64,000 nucleotides of DNA from Cognatundibacterium jejuense (GTDB taxonomy: Bacteria; Pseudomonadota; Gammaproteobacteria; Burkholderiales; Burkholderiaceae_D), in contig NZ_JACOFV010000006.1 in assembly GCF_014284255.1 (NCBI RefSeq), forward strand, positions 1 through 64,000. Reading direction: 5' to 3'. The notes below the pieces were generated by a model. It had not been told where the DNA came from. It was given only the letters and a program-made list of their open reading frames with translations, and did no database searches. Position numbers and translations under genes: made by a program. The stretch's first letter is position 1. Every line of letters starts with the position of its first letter. Positions 1 to 8,580 of the stretch are shown one piece after another.

Positions 1-11
1 TACCTCGCAAT

Positions 12-227
12 ATGGAATTAAAAGCCTTTGATCCTCATCGCAAAGAATTTAGCTGCATGTATGAAGTCGACCACGTCCCGCCGGTTGATCCGGAGGCGGA
101 AGCCTGGTTTCAGGAAGGCATGCGTGTCGCGGGACGTGATTTGCAACCTAATCAGCGTTACCAAATCACGCACAAATTACTCGACTTCCGTTGTACTCTC
201 ACTACTAAGTCCTCATTTGTCGTGTAG
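12..227 (+). pseudogene. Truncated DUF6396/Sel1-repeat-type protein fragment
   Basis: The first about 50 residues (acidic start, then DHVPPVDPEAEAWFQEGMRV and DLQPNQR) resemble, from memory, the N-terminus of DUF6396/Sel1-like repeat proteins that occur near secretion and Rhs loci in Burkholderiales. After NQR the expected DY-x-KAA helical repeats are missing and the frame runs into unrelated sequence, so the gene looks cut off at about position 160. The reading frame is also open upstream to the window edge, so the true start may lie outside. The 3' end overlaps the end of the convergent gene by 15 bases. The family call is by recognition only; the truncation is seen directly. Confidence 0.5.
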
Positions 228-716
228 CGAACATGCCTGCACTTTGGCCCCAAAGAAATTTGCTTGTAATTGAAACGCCTGCAAGATTCTTTGTCGTCCG
301 GGTTCATCCTCTGGCAAGGCAAATACGACTTTTAAAAATTTGGGTGCATGGGCAGCGCGACTACTGCCGATATCGTTTGCCAATAAATCTTGCTCGAGCA
401 ATGTCATTACCGACGGGATGACATGTTGTTGTGCGGCACGCATTTCTTCCAATACTTCGGTCTCAGTCACATTCACTGTGTCGTGTGCGCCTTGAAATTT
501 CTTTACGCCGCCAATGTTGACTGCCATACCGCCGGTAATTTCAAATTCGGTCGCGGATAGCCGCTCGTAATGAAATGCCTCCCAGCCTGGTACACCACGT
601 CTACGTTGGGCGACCACGGCCATCGCGGCGGCGGCTGTACCACCGCCATTGATCATTCCGACAGGCAACATTTCCGCTAAACTTGGCGGGATGGGGGCGT
701 TGATAGGTTCGGTCAT
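213..716 (-). CDS. Hypothetical protein, 167 aa
   Basis: I do not recognise this protein. It has an acidic/proline N-terminus, a Gly/Ala-rich stretch (INGGGTAAAAMAVVAQRRRG), then an alpha/beta-looking central part and a C-terminal charged helix region with PEDEPGRQRILQAFQL. There is no signal peptide and no transmembrane segment, so it is probably cytoplasmic. The start follows a purine-rich AGAGTGAGA at a usable distance. It stands alone: its 3' end abuts a degraded gene and its 5' end faces a 360-base gap. Amino-acid composition is ordinary, which supports a real gene. Confidence 0.6.
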   Translation of the reverse strand: MTEPINAPIPPSLAEMLPVGMINGGGTAAAAMAVVAQRRRGVPGWEAFHYERLSATEFEITGGMAVNIGGVKKFQGAHDTVNVTETEVLEEMRAAQQHVIPSVMTLLEQDLLANDIGSSRAAHAPKFLKVVFALPEDEPGRQRILQAFQLQANFFGAKVQACSLHDK

Positions 717-1075
717 GACAATTTCTCACTCTAAAGATGCTGAAATGCCATTGTATGCTGAGTCGGTGCAGGGATCATATAAGATCGTTTGGACATAGCC
801 GGAGCGCAGATAAAGGGGAACTTATTGATAAAAAGACTGCCCAAGCAGCCAGACCATGGAAGAAACCTACCTGCGAGCAACGATGACAGATTCGTGACAT
901 TTTGAGCAGAATTGCTGCAAGAACGTAACGAAAAGTGAATATCTAGCAAGAAGCCCCTAATCACAGGTAGAATTCAGCGTCATTTAATTTGGAAGCATCT
1001 CTCTACGTGATATCTACGTCAGATATGCGATGATATTTATTCGCTGCACAGCAGTTCAACTTTAAGGAAATATTC
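717..1075. other. Intergenic region, divergent promoter space
   Basis: This stretch separates the divergently transcribed unknown gene and the prolyl isomerase lipoprotein gene, so it should hold both promoters. A TTTAAGGAAA-like ribosome-binding region sits just before the isomerase start. No gene, repeat or clear hairpin was seen. Confidence 0.4.
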
Positions 1076-2005
1076 ATGTCGATCAAATCCCGCGTGGTTT
1101 TGGGTAGTGCTATTGCGTTGTTCGCGCTGAGCGCTTGTAATGATAAAGATAAAGCGGCATCTGCCACGACAGCTGCGGCAACTGATAGCAAAGAAGCAGT
1201 TGCAGCGACCGTCAACGGTACCCCTATCGCGAAAAAACAACTGGATCAGATCATGCAGCAACAAGCTGCTCAAGGGATGCCTGACAATCCAGAAACACGC
1301 AAAATGGTGATCGACAATCTGGCAATGCAAATCATCGTTGCTCAGGAAGCCGAGAAAAAAGGCCTGGATAAAGCACCTGAAGTGAAAGAACAGCTGGAAA
1401 TGGCACACATGTCCATCCTGGCAAATTCTTTTGTTAAAGATTACATGAAGACAGCAACAGTGACTGATGAAGCGCTGAAAGCTGAGTACGACAAGTTCAA
1501 AGCTTCCCAAGGCGGCAACGAATACAAAGCACGCCACATCCTGGTAGCGACTGAAGCTGAAGCGAAAGACATTATCGCTAAAATCACTAAAGATCCAAAA
1601 GCGTTTGATGGCTTGGCAAAATCCAAATCCAAAGATCCTGGTTCTAAAGACAAAGGCGGCGATCTGGGTTGGTTTAACCCACACAATATGGTGCCTGAAT
1701 TCGGTAACGCTGTAGCGAAACTCGAAAAAGGTAAATTCACGACTGAACCTGTTAAATCTCAGTTCGGCTACCACGTGATCATGTTGGAAGACTCACGTCC
1801 ATTGGCAGTACCGTCCTTAGAAGAAGTAAAAGCCGGTATGACTCAGCAATTGCAACAGCAAAATCTGAAAAAAATGCTGGACGACATGAAAGCAAAAGCA
1901 AAGATTGATATCGTTGCTGCACCAGCTGCAGCTTCTGCTGCGGCAGTAAGCGCGGCACCTGCTGCACCAGCATCAACTGCAACTGAAGCTGCTGCATCTA
2001 AGTAA
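1076..2005 (+). CDS. Parvulin-type peptidyl-prolyl cis-trans isomerase lipoprotein
   Basis: This is a PpiC/PrsA/SurA-type folding factor expected to act in the periplasm on exported proteins. Residues 1-21 form a lipoprotein signal with lipobox LSAC (Cys21 lipidated). Residues about 45-130 are a helical SurA-like chaperone region beginning with VNGTPIAKKQLDQI, and residues about 146-240 form the parvulin domain, with KARHILVATEAEAK, GGDLGWF and QFGYHVIMLED as family hallmarks. The C-terminal 40 residues are Ala/Pro-rich and probably disordered. The start follows AAGGAAAT. The gene is a single unit closed by a strong terminator. Assignment to the parvulin family is firm; the precise client is unknown. 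Confidence 0.92.
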   Translation: MSIKSRVVLGSAIALFALSACNDKDKAASATTAAATDSKEAVAATVNGTPIAKKQLDQIMQQQAAQGMPDNPETRKMVIDNLAMQIIVAQEAEKKGLDKAPEVKEQLEMAHMSILANSFVKDYMKTATVTDEALKAEYDKFKASQGGNEYKARHILVATEAEAKDIIAKITKDPKAFDGLAKSKSKDPGSKDKGGDLGWFNPHNMVPEFGNAVAKLEKGKFTTEPVKSQFGYHVIMLEDSRPLAVPSLEEVKAGMTQQLQQQNLKKMLDDMKAKAKIDIVAAPAAASAAAVSAAPAAPASTATEAAASK

Positions 2006-2020
2006 TCGCCTTATCCTTCA

Positions 2021-2059
2021 AAAATGGCTCATCACCTCACGGTGGTGGGCCATTTTTTG
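2021..2059 (+). terminator. Rho-independent terminator of the prolyl isomerase gene
   Basis: AAAATGGC and GGCCATTTTTT arms flank an inner ATCACC/GGTGGT stem, giving a long hairpin followed by a T run 16 bases after the stop codon. Confidence 0.85.
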
Positions 2060-2119
2060 TTTGCCAATTCGGTTTTTTAAACTGTACTTTAGTTTAGGTG
2101 TCACACATAGGAGAAGCAC

Positions 2120-2698
2120 ATGTTGGAATTAAATCCAAAATCAACCGCCTTAATTCTGATTGATCTGCAAAATGGCATTACTGCGTTGCCACTGGCACCG
2201 CGCTCTGGCGCTGAAATTTGTGCTATCTCTGAACGTCTGGCGGCGCAGTGTCGCACAGCGGGTGCTACCGTAGTGTTGGTCAATGTTGGCTGGGCAGCGG
2301 ACGGTGGTGATGTCTTGAAACAGATGGTTGATGTACCGATGGCGAGACCCGCTGGTGGCTTATCGGCCGATTGGAGTGATCTGGTACCTGGCCTGGCACA
2401 GCCTGGAGATTTACACGTCACCAAACATCAATGGGGAGCTTTCTACGGCACCGATCTGGATTTGCAATTACGTCGCCGTGGCATAGACACCATCATTCTG
2501 GGTGGCATAGCAACTAACTTTGGTGTCGAATCGACCGCCCGTGCAGCCTGGGAACATGGCTATCAAACCATCGTTCTTGAAGATGCTTGTAGTAGCATGA
2601 GCGAGGAATTACACCGCATGAGCACGCAGCATATACTGCCACGCATCAGCCGCGTCAGAAGCTGTGCGGATATACATTTCCTTACATCGACGGACTAA
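2120..2698 (+). CDS. yecD: YecD-type isochorismatase-fold hydrolase
   Basis: A cytoplasmic isochorismatase/cysteine-hydrolase-fold protein of 192 residues, close to E. coli YecD in pattern. Visible markers are the catalytic-type aspartate in LILIDLQNG (Asp15), the lysine in TKHQWGAFYGTDLDLQLRRR (Lys102), and GGIATNFGVESTARAAWEHG. The position that carries the nucleophilic cysteine in nicotinamidase-like members is Gly135 here, as in YecD and the EntB isochorismatase domain, so the enzyme is not a cysteine amidohydrolase; a vinyl-ether-type hydrolysis is possible but unproven. The start is preceded by TAGGAGA. It is a single gene with its own terminator. Confidence 0.88.
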   Translation: MLELNPKSTALILIDLQNGITALPLAPRSGAEICAISERLAAQCRTAGATVVLVNVGWAADGGDVLKQMVDVPMARPAGGLSADWSDLVPGLAQPGDLHVTKHQWGAFYGTDLDLQLRRRGIDTIILGGIATNFGVESTARAAWEHGYQTIVLEDACSSMSEELHRMSTQHILPRISRVRSCADIHFLTSTD

Positions 2699-2729
2699 GA
2701 TTTGACCTCCTGCTTTGTGTAGAAAATGC

Positions 2730-2761
2730 AATAATGACGCCGCAAATGTTGCGTCATTATT
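2730..2761 (+). terminator. Hairpin terminator after the YecD-type gene
   Basis: A perfect 11-base inverted repeat (AATAATGACGC / GCGTCATTATT) with a 10-base loop ends in ATTATTCTT, between the yecD-type stop and the next start. Confidence 0.7.
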
Positions 2762-2782
2762 CTTACCAAAACAGGATTATGC

Positions 2783-4942
2783 ATGCCAAATAATAATTTC
2801 GTCTGGACTGGCAGTGAGATCACGCTGGACGTGCGTCCAGATCGTCTGGATATACGTGACCGTCAATTCACACCGGCGGTACGCCACCTTCACCCAACTT
2901 GTCCTTCTCCAGATTGGGTCGCTGCGCATTGGCAGGCATATGTCGATGCGGGCATGATCTTGAATCAAGGGTCAGCTGGTGCCTGCACCGGGTTTGGTCT
3001 GTCCGCAGTGATTAATTATCTGCATTGGTGCGAGAACCCCGATCATCAGCAAGTCAGCCCGCGCATGGTTTACCACCTCGCCAAATTTTACGATGAATGG
3101 CAAGGTGACGACTATGTTGGTTCCAGCTGCCGTGGTGCGCTTAAAGGTTGGAATAAACATGGCGTATGCAGCCGCGATCTGTGGCCATTTACCGTGCATG
3201 CTAATAACACTGCCGTCAGTTGGGAGGCACCAAAAACAGGTTGGGAACAAGACGCCCAAACACGGCCATTGGGTGTGTATTATCGCATCAACAAAGACAG
3301 CATCAGCGATATGCAAGCAGCACTTGCAGAGACGGGAGCAGTGTATGTATCGGCCAGTGTGCATACCGGCTGGTATTTGTCTTCCTATCGGCAGCCTAAA
3401 AAGCCGCAGCCACTGACCAACCTAGATCAATTACCTTTGATTCCGGCACAAGCTCAAGGCATCGGTGGCCATGCGTTTGCTTTGATTGGTTATACCTCGC
3501 AAGGCTTCGTGGTTCAAAATTCCTGGGGGACGGGATGGGGATGTCAGGGTCTGGCAATACTCACTTATGAGGACTGGCAAAATAATTGCACTGATGCGTG
3601 GGCGGTCTCCCTTGGTGTGCCAAGCAGCGGTGTCAGCGCCTACGCCAGTACCGATTCTTACACGCCATTTCAATCCGGCCCGTCGATGCTCGCGGGATTA
3701 GTACCACCGATGGCGAGTAGGCGAAGCGGGCCTCCTCAACATAAAAAACCAGTCCACGCTGCGCACAGTCTACCGCCGCTGAGTCTGGACCAGGCCTATG
3801 GTTTGAGTCTTGTCATGGATAATAATGGCGCACTTATTCAACGGTTGGTGGCATTCAAAAATGCCGCTACCAGCGCCGAGCACATTGTCTATCATGCGCC
3901 GCTCGCCGCTTACACCCAACATAAATCAAAACGTGCTTTCAAACTCACGCTGTTTGCGCTCAGTGGTCTGGCGGATGAAGACACTACCCTGGCACATATT
4001 GCCTCGCTGGCACCGTATTTTCTGGCGAATGGCAGTTATCCAATTTTCCTGACATGGAATAGCGGTCTGGGTGATAGCCTGGATCAATTGCTATCGAGTG
4101 AATTTTCTACAGCTGGTAAAAGCACCGCGCAAGACATGAGCATAGAAAGCTACGCCGCGACCAATGGTGGCAAAGCCGAGTGGACGCTGTTAAAACAAAA
4201 TGCCGAACTATCTGTGCTCAATGACAGCCCACCACGCGGCTTGCATGTACTGGCGCGTTATTTGCAAAAATTGGCGAACGAAATTGGCCAAGACCATATG
4301 GAAATTCATCTGGTAGCTCATTCTGCAGGCGCACAACTGATTGGCAACTTGTTGCCGTATCTGAAAAAATTGAAGATCAAAACGTGCAGCTTGTTCGCTC
4401 CGGCTTGCAGCTTAGATTTTGCCAATGCAAAATTTTTACCTGTACTGGAATCGGGTCTGATTGCACGCAACCAATTTCATTTGCACGTATTATCCGACGA
4501 ACTGGAAAAAACTGACAATGTAGCGCAGATTTACAGCAAATCTTTGCTGTATCTGTTGGCACGTAGCTTTGAAGCTCGACATAAAACGCCAATGTTAGGC
4601 ATGGCAACGTCTTTGGACGCTGATTTTTTTTCCGGAAAAATCAAGGACAATGCACAATGGAATCCGGCGGCAATTCCAGCGCTCAGAAAATGGAACGACA
4701 CGTATTGGGGTAAACAATTGCCTAGAGGATTTGCAGCTAAAGGGCAAGGTTTAACACCCAAGCAAGCGAGCACTTTACATATCCAGCAGCAACGCTACGT
4801 GCATAGCGGTCATGAGGCATTACGGGCAGGTCATACGACGTTTGATTACGATGAAAAAACCATCAGTGCAACACTTTTGCGCATCGCCGGAATGAAGCCG
4901 GACCAGACTTTGCCATATCCGGTTGGCAATTTAAACTTGTAA
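2783..4942 (+). CDS. Papain-like C1 peptidase fused to an alpha/beta-hydrolase-like domain
   Basis: A 719-residue two-part protein. Residues about 35-275 are a C1 (papain-like) cysteine protease: the Q-x-x-x-x-x-C motif is NQGSAGACTGF (Gln62, Cys68), the histidine is in GGHAFALIGY (about His230) and the asparagine in QNSWGTGWG (about Asn245), so the catalytic set is complete. A Pro/Ser/His-rich linker near 290-330 follows. Residues about 350-690 contain HLVAHSAGAQLIGNLL, an alpha/beta-hydrolase nucleophile elbow (Ser514) with Ala in place of the first Gly. No signal peptide or propeptide is evident, unlike secreted papain enzymes. Start chosen at the ATG after ACAGGA; the ATG four bases upstream is out of frame. 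The C1 call is firm; the hydrolase call and substrate are inference. Confidence 0.85.
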   Translation: MPNNNFVWTGSEITLDVRPDRLDIRDRQFTPAVRHLHPTCPSPDWVAAHWQAYVDAGMILNQGSAGACTGFGLSAVINYLHWCENPDHQQVSPRMVYHLAKFYDEWQGDDYVGSSCRGALKGWNKHGVCSRDLWPFTVHANNTAVSWEAPKTGWEQDAQTRPLGVYYRINKDSISDMQAALAETGAVYVSASVHTGWYLSSYRQPKKPQPLTNLDQLPLIPAQAQGIGGHAFALIGYTSQGFVVQNSWGTGWGCQGLAILTYEDWQNNCTDAWAVSLGVPSSGVSAYASTDSYTPFQSGPSMLAGLVPPMASRRSGPPQHKKPVHAAHSLPPLSLDQAYGLSLVMDNNGALIQRLVAFKNAATSAEHIVYHAPLAAYTQHKSKRAFKLTLFALSGLADEDTTLAHIASLAPYFLANGSYPIFLTWNSGLGDSLDQLLSSEFSTAGKSTAQDMSIESYAATNGGKAEWTLLKQNAELSVLNDSPPRGLHVLARYLQKLANEIGQDHMEIHLVAHSAGAQLIGNLLPYLKKLKIKTCSLFAPACSLDFANAKFLPVLESGLIARNQFHLHVLSDELEKTDNVAQIYSKSLLYLLARSFEARHKTPMLGMATSLDADFFSGKIKDNAQWNPAAIPALRKWNDTYWGKQLPRGFAAKGQGLTPKQASTLHIQQQRYVHSGHEALRAGHTTFDYDEKTISATLLRIAGMKPDQTLPYPVGNLNL

Positions 4943-4964
4943 AAAACATTTTGAAATTTTGCAT

Positions 4965-5003
4965 AAAAAAACCGCCATCAAACCAACGATGGCGGTTTTT
5001 TTT
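4965..5003. terminator. Bidirectional terminator between convergent genes
   Basis: AAAAAACCGCCATC and GATGGCGGTTTTTTTT form a near-perfect stem with A and T runs on both sides, serving the protease gene and the convergent helicase gene. Confidence 0.92.
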
Positions 5004-5015
5004 CATTGCTTTAAT

Positions 5016-7394
5016 TTACTTCGATGGCTTACGACGCGTCGTGCCGCTGTCTTTATCAAACTTTGACGGACGACCATTCGAGAACTTACCTGCTGGCTTG
5101 CTATCGGAACGGCTGTCAGAACGCGCACCTGGCTTGCCTGCTGCCTTTTCTAATACGCGACGATCGCCACCAGATTTTTTCTGTCCTGCCGGGAAATCAT
5201 GCGCCACGCCACCACTGGTTGGCTCGCCGACTGGGCTGATTTTAATCTGCTTACCAGCAACCCATACACCTTTGAGTTGCGCCAGCAATTCAGGTGGCAT
5301 ACCAACCGGTAAATCCAACGTGCTGTGATTATCAAAAATATCGATACGACCAATGTATTTTGCTTCCATGCCTGCCTCATTGGCGATGGCACCAACGATA
5401 TTGGCTGGCGTTACGGTATCGGCTTTGCCGACTTCAATGCGGTAAGTTTGCATAGGAACGCTGACCTTGCCTTTGGACGCTTTTTCTTTTTTAGGCTTGG
5501 CGGGACGGTCGTCTTCATCTGGTGCGCTAAACGCACGTTCTACCACCTGATTCATACGGCTACCAGGTGCAGCGTCAGCGATACGTGGTGCGCGTTCAGT
5601 GCGCTCTGTACGTTCAGCACGTGGTTCGCTACGCGGCGAACGGGCTGGCGCGGAGGTACTGCCGCCTGCTTTTTCAGCACTGATGCGCAAAGACTGACCA
5701 GCAACACGAACGGATTTCAAATGATCGAGCATGTCTGCTGGCAAATCATCTGGCAAATCGAGAATCGTGTAATCGTCGTAAATGTCGATGCGGCCGATAA
5801 ATTTGGATTCGATATTCGCCTCATTGGCAATCGCGCCAACGATATTACCCGGTTTAACACCATGTTCGTGGCCGACTGCGATGCGGTAAGTTTGCATACC
5901 TGGTTCCGCAGTACGTGGGCTATGCTCGCGACGGACACTGCGGTCTTCGCGTTCAAAACGATCACCACGGTCACGGCCAGGGCGGTCACCGCGATCACCT
6001 CTGTCGCCGCGATCATTACGTGCAGGGCGCTCATCACGCCAGCTATCATCGGACTTCACTTCTTTGCGATTTTTATCCAACAACAAAGGTTCGTCGCCGC
6101 GCGCCATTTTGGCTAACGCAGCAGCAATTTCGATAGCCGGAATATTGTGTTCACGCTCGTAATCTTCGATCAGCGATGTGTATTCGTCCAGACCACCTTC
6201 TGCTAATGCGGTGGAAATCTGATCTTTAAAGCGGGCGATACGCACATTGTTGACCGTTTGTATCGTCGGCAATTCCAGTGGAGACACGGGTTGGCGAGTA
6301 GCGCGTTCAATCGCTTTCAAGAGATTTTTTTCACGTGGAGTGATAAACAAAATCGCCTCGCCGCTGCGGCCAGCGCGGCCAGTACGGCCGATACGGTGAG
6401 TATAGCTTTCTGGATCATACGGTACGTCGTAGTTAATCACGTGGCTGATACGCTCTACGTCCAGACCGCGGGCGGCGACGTCGGTCGCAACCAAAATATC
6501 GATCTTGCCGTCTTTTAATTGCTGAATCGTGCGTTCACGTTGTTGCTGATTGATATCGCCATTGATTGCTGCAACGGAGAAGCCTCTTGCATCCAGTTTG
6601 GCGGCCAATTCTTCAGTGCCCAGTTTGGTACGTGCAAAGATGATCATGCCGTCGAATGTTTCTGCTTCCAGAATACGGGTTAACGCATCCAGCTTATGCA
6701 TTCCGGAGACTAACCAGTAACGCTGGCGAATATTATCGGCAGTGCCAGTTTTAGCGGCAATTGTCACTTCAGCAGGCTTATTCAGATAAGTTTGTGCAAT
6801 ACGCTTAATCGCTGATGGCATCGTGGCCGAGAACAAGGCAGTCTGGCGACCTTCCGGTGTTTCTTGCAAAATGCGTTCAACGTCGTCAATAAAGCCCATG
6901 CGCAACATTTCGTCGGCTTCATCGAGAACCAATGTTTTAATTTTGGACAAATCCAAAGAACCCTTGTCCAAGTGATCAATCACCCGGCCTGGTGTACCAA
7001 CGACCACGTGCACGCCACGGCGTAATGCTGATAATTGTGGGCCATAGCTTTGGCCGCCATAAATCGGCAACACGTGAAAACCTGGAATATGGCGGGCATA
7101 AGTCTGGAATGCCTCGGCAACCTGAATTGCTAATTCGCGGGTTGGTGCCAGCACCAAAGCTTGCGGTGTAGTTTGACGGATATCTAAGCGTGACAAAATC
7201 GGCAAGGCAAACGATGCCGTTTTGCCGGTACCAGTTTGCGCTTGGCCCAGGACATCGCGGTTATCCAGCAAAATAGGAATCGTTGCCGCCTGAATAGGGG
7301 AGGGTGTTTCGTAACCGACATCTTGTAAGGCGCGCAATAAAGGCGCACTCAGTTGCAGATCGGAAAAAGTAATAATAGGTGTGGATTCTGACAT
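5016..7394 (-). CDS. deaD: DEAD-box RNA helicase with two DbpA-type RNA-binding domains
   Basis: An ATP-dependent RNA helicase for ribosome assembly or RNA turnover, especially in the cold. Motifs in order: Q motif region FSDLQLSAPLL, Walker A AQTGTGKT, PTRELAIQ, VLDEADEML, SAT, and in the second RecA domain VATDVAARGLD and HRIGRTGRAGR. A basic RGDRGDR-rich linker (about 450-495) follows. The C-terminus carries two copies of a DbpA-like RRM fold, at about 499-575 and 647-722, each starting MQTYRI and containing IVGAIANEA and IGRIDI; the usual DeaD/CsdA has one. The tail is basic and Ser-rich. Family assignment is certain; deaD rather than another dea/rhl name is inferred from the DbpA domain. 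It is monocistronic with a long leader. Confidence 0.93.
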   Translation of the reverse strand: MSESTPIITFSDLQLSAPLLRALQDVGYETPSPIQAATIPILLDNRDVLGQAQTGTGKTASFALPILSRLDIRQTTPQALVLAPTRELAIQVAEAFQTYARHIPGFHVLPIYGGQSYGPQLSALRRGVHVVVGTPGRVIDHLDKGSLDLSKIKTLVLDEADEMLRMGFIDDVERILQETPEGRQTALFSATMPSAIKRIAQTYLNKPAEVTIAAKTGTADNIRQRYWLVSGMHKLDALTRILEAETFDGMIIFARTKLGTEELAAKLDARGFSVAAINGDINQQQRERTIQQLKDGKIDILVATDVAARGLDVERISHVINYDVPYDPESYTHRIGRTGRAGRSGEAILFITPREKNLLKAIERATRQPVSPLELPTIQTVNNVRIARFKDQISTALAEGGLDEYTSLIEDYEREHNIPAIEIAAALAKMARGDEPLLLDKNRKEVKSDDSWRDERPARNDRGDRGDRGDRPGRDRGDRFEREDRSVRREHSPRTAEPGMQTYRIAVGHEHGVKPGNIVGAIANEANIESKFIGRIDIYDDYTILDLPDDLPADMLDHLKSVRVAGQSLRISAEKAGGSTSAPARSPRSEPRAERTERTERAPRIADAAPGSRMNQVVERAFSAPDEDDRPAKPKKEKASKGKVSVPMQTYRIEVGKADTVTPANIVGAIANEAGMEAKYIGRIDIFDNHSTLDLPVGMPPELLAQLKGVWVAGKQIKISPVGEPTSGGVAHDFPAGQKKSGGDRRVLEKAAGKPGARSDSRSDSKPAGKFSNGRPSKFDKDSGTTRRKPSK

Positions 7395-7750
7395 GGCGAT
7401 GCTCGCTCGTTCGCTCGTATCGCAGGATGCGACAAGATTTGGGGCGTAGTTTACTCTGTTGTCATACAGTCAGGGAGAAACTACGGCTTAGTTTGCACAA
7501 AAAACAGGCAATTCTTCCTGAAAAGCCTACTTTTCCAGCTAAAAGTTAGTTTTAGAGCTATCTTTTTTTGCTCTTTTGTGAAAAAGAAATCGTTTAGCTT
7601 ATTTAAAAAATTTTAAAAAAATCAAAACCTTTCAACGCAGAGACACCGAGACACAGAGAAAAATTGAACAAAATACCGCTTTTCTTAGGGTGGCCGTAAC
7701 CCGTGCTAATCTCTCGGCGCTACCATTTGGCGGGTTGCAAGCTCACTCTC
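7395..7750. other. Helicase leader region with dispersed repeat remnants
   Basis: This gap holds the helicase promoter and leader (AT-rich, several T and A runs). Toward the solute-binding gene it contains an ACGCAGAGACACCGAGACAC-type low-complexity repeat and a degraded GGGT...AACCCG / GCGGGTTGC inverted element at about 7685-7740 that may act as the end of the solute-binding gene transcript. No gene seen. Confidence 0.4.
7631..7665. repeat. Purine-rich CGCAGAGACAC-type intergenic repeat
   Basis: The run consists of repeated AGAGACAC/GAGACACAGAG units. Similar CGCAGAGACGCAGAGA strings are common intergenic repeats in many environmental bacteria (from memory). Only one copy is seen here. Confidence 0.4.
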
Positions 7751-8548
7751 TTACTTCGCCATCAACCCATATCGACGCAACATTGCGTCTTGTTCACCAT
7801 TCGCTTGAATATGAGCAATTGCCCGATTGATTTGCTCGATTTTCCAGACTGATTTTTGCGATAAACCACATTGGGTCGAGAGTACTGAGAACGGGGTCTT
7901 AGACAAAACAAACTGATCGCGTTGGTCTGGGAAATTTTTGAAATAGCCTTCAATCTCTGCCTCAGAACTGATTAAACCGTCTGCGCCACCCTTGGTCAGC
8001 AAACGAAACATACTTGAAACATCAGTTAAGTCGATACGTTTGATTTTTCCTGTTGCGACCTCTTTATCAATTTGTGGATAAAAATAACCTAGACGCGTGG
8101 CTATTTTTTTATCGAACAATTGCTGCGGAAATTGATTTAAAACAGGTTTGTCACGTAACACCACAACACGTTCAATCTGCGGCAAATTTGGTAAAGACCA
8201 AAATAGCTGATCGCGATTGTCTGTCCATTGCGGACTGAAATAGCACACCATATCAGCCTGACCAGTAAATAGGGCTTGCTCTACACGACGACGGGAGTAG
8301 ACCACATACATCGTGCTTGCACCGATTTCTTTCGCAATTGCATCACCGAAATCTTTGAGTACGCCACCAGTCAGGTGGCTACTTTGATCAAATATATTCA
8401 GCGGATAGCCGAGTGTATCGAATACGGCAAACTTGATTTCCTGTTGTGCCTGTTGTGCCTGAACGTTTGCTGAAAACAGCCAGCAGCTCAGCAGCATCAG
8501 AACTGTGCTTCTTAGCTTAACAAAAACCAAATGCGTTCGATGTTTCAC
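7751..8548 (-). CDS. Extracellular solute-binding protein, family 3 (PBPb fold)
   Basis: A periplasmic amino-acid-type binding protein of 265 residues. Residues about 1-31 are a signal peptide (STVLMLLSCWLFSANVQAQ). The mature part follows the type-II periplasmic-binding pattern: KFAVFDTLGYPLNIFDQ opening, GGVLKDFGDAIAKEIG, a YFSPQWTDNRDQLFWSLP segment and a C-terminal INRAIAHIQANGEQDAMLRRYG typical of PBPb proteins. No permease or ATPase lies nearby, so it may feed a distant transporter or act as a sensor; two similar stand-alone proteins occur near 48 kb. The specific ligand cannot be told from the sequence. Confidence 0.85.
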   Translation of the reverse strand: MKHRTHLVFVKLRSTVLMLLSCWLFSANVQAQQAQQEIKFAVFDTLGYPLNIFDQSSHLTGGVLKDFGDAIAKEIGASTMYVVYSRRRVEQALFTGQADMVCYFSPQWTDNRDQLFWSLPNLPQIERVVVLRDKPVLNQFPQQLFDKKIATRLGYFYPQIDKEVATGKIKRIDLTDVSSMFRLLTKGGADGLISSEAEIEGYFKNFPDQRDQFVLSKTPFSVLSTQCGLSQKSVWKIEQINRAIAHIQANGEQDAMLRRYGLMAK

Positions 8549-8580
8549 GCTGTCTTATCCTTCATCAAGTTAATGATTGT

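Noticed and set aside
1037-1774. Long minus-strand ORF opposite the prolyl isomerase gene
   Set aside because: It is the antisense frame of a clear lipoprotein parvulin gene; it is Phe/Cys/Arg-rich and recognisable as a shadow.
2715-2968. Small ORFs around the start of the C1 peptidase gene
   Set aside because: They overlap the terminator and the true gene in other frames without any homologous features.
5325-6116. Long plus-strand ORF inside the helicase gene
   Set aside because: It is a shadow frame of the minus-strand DEAD-box gene; it is Cys/Phe/Thr-rich with no domain and no ribosome-binding site.
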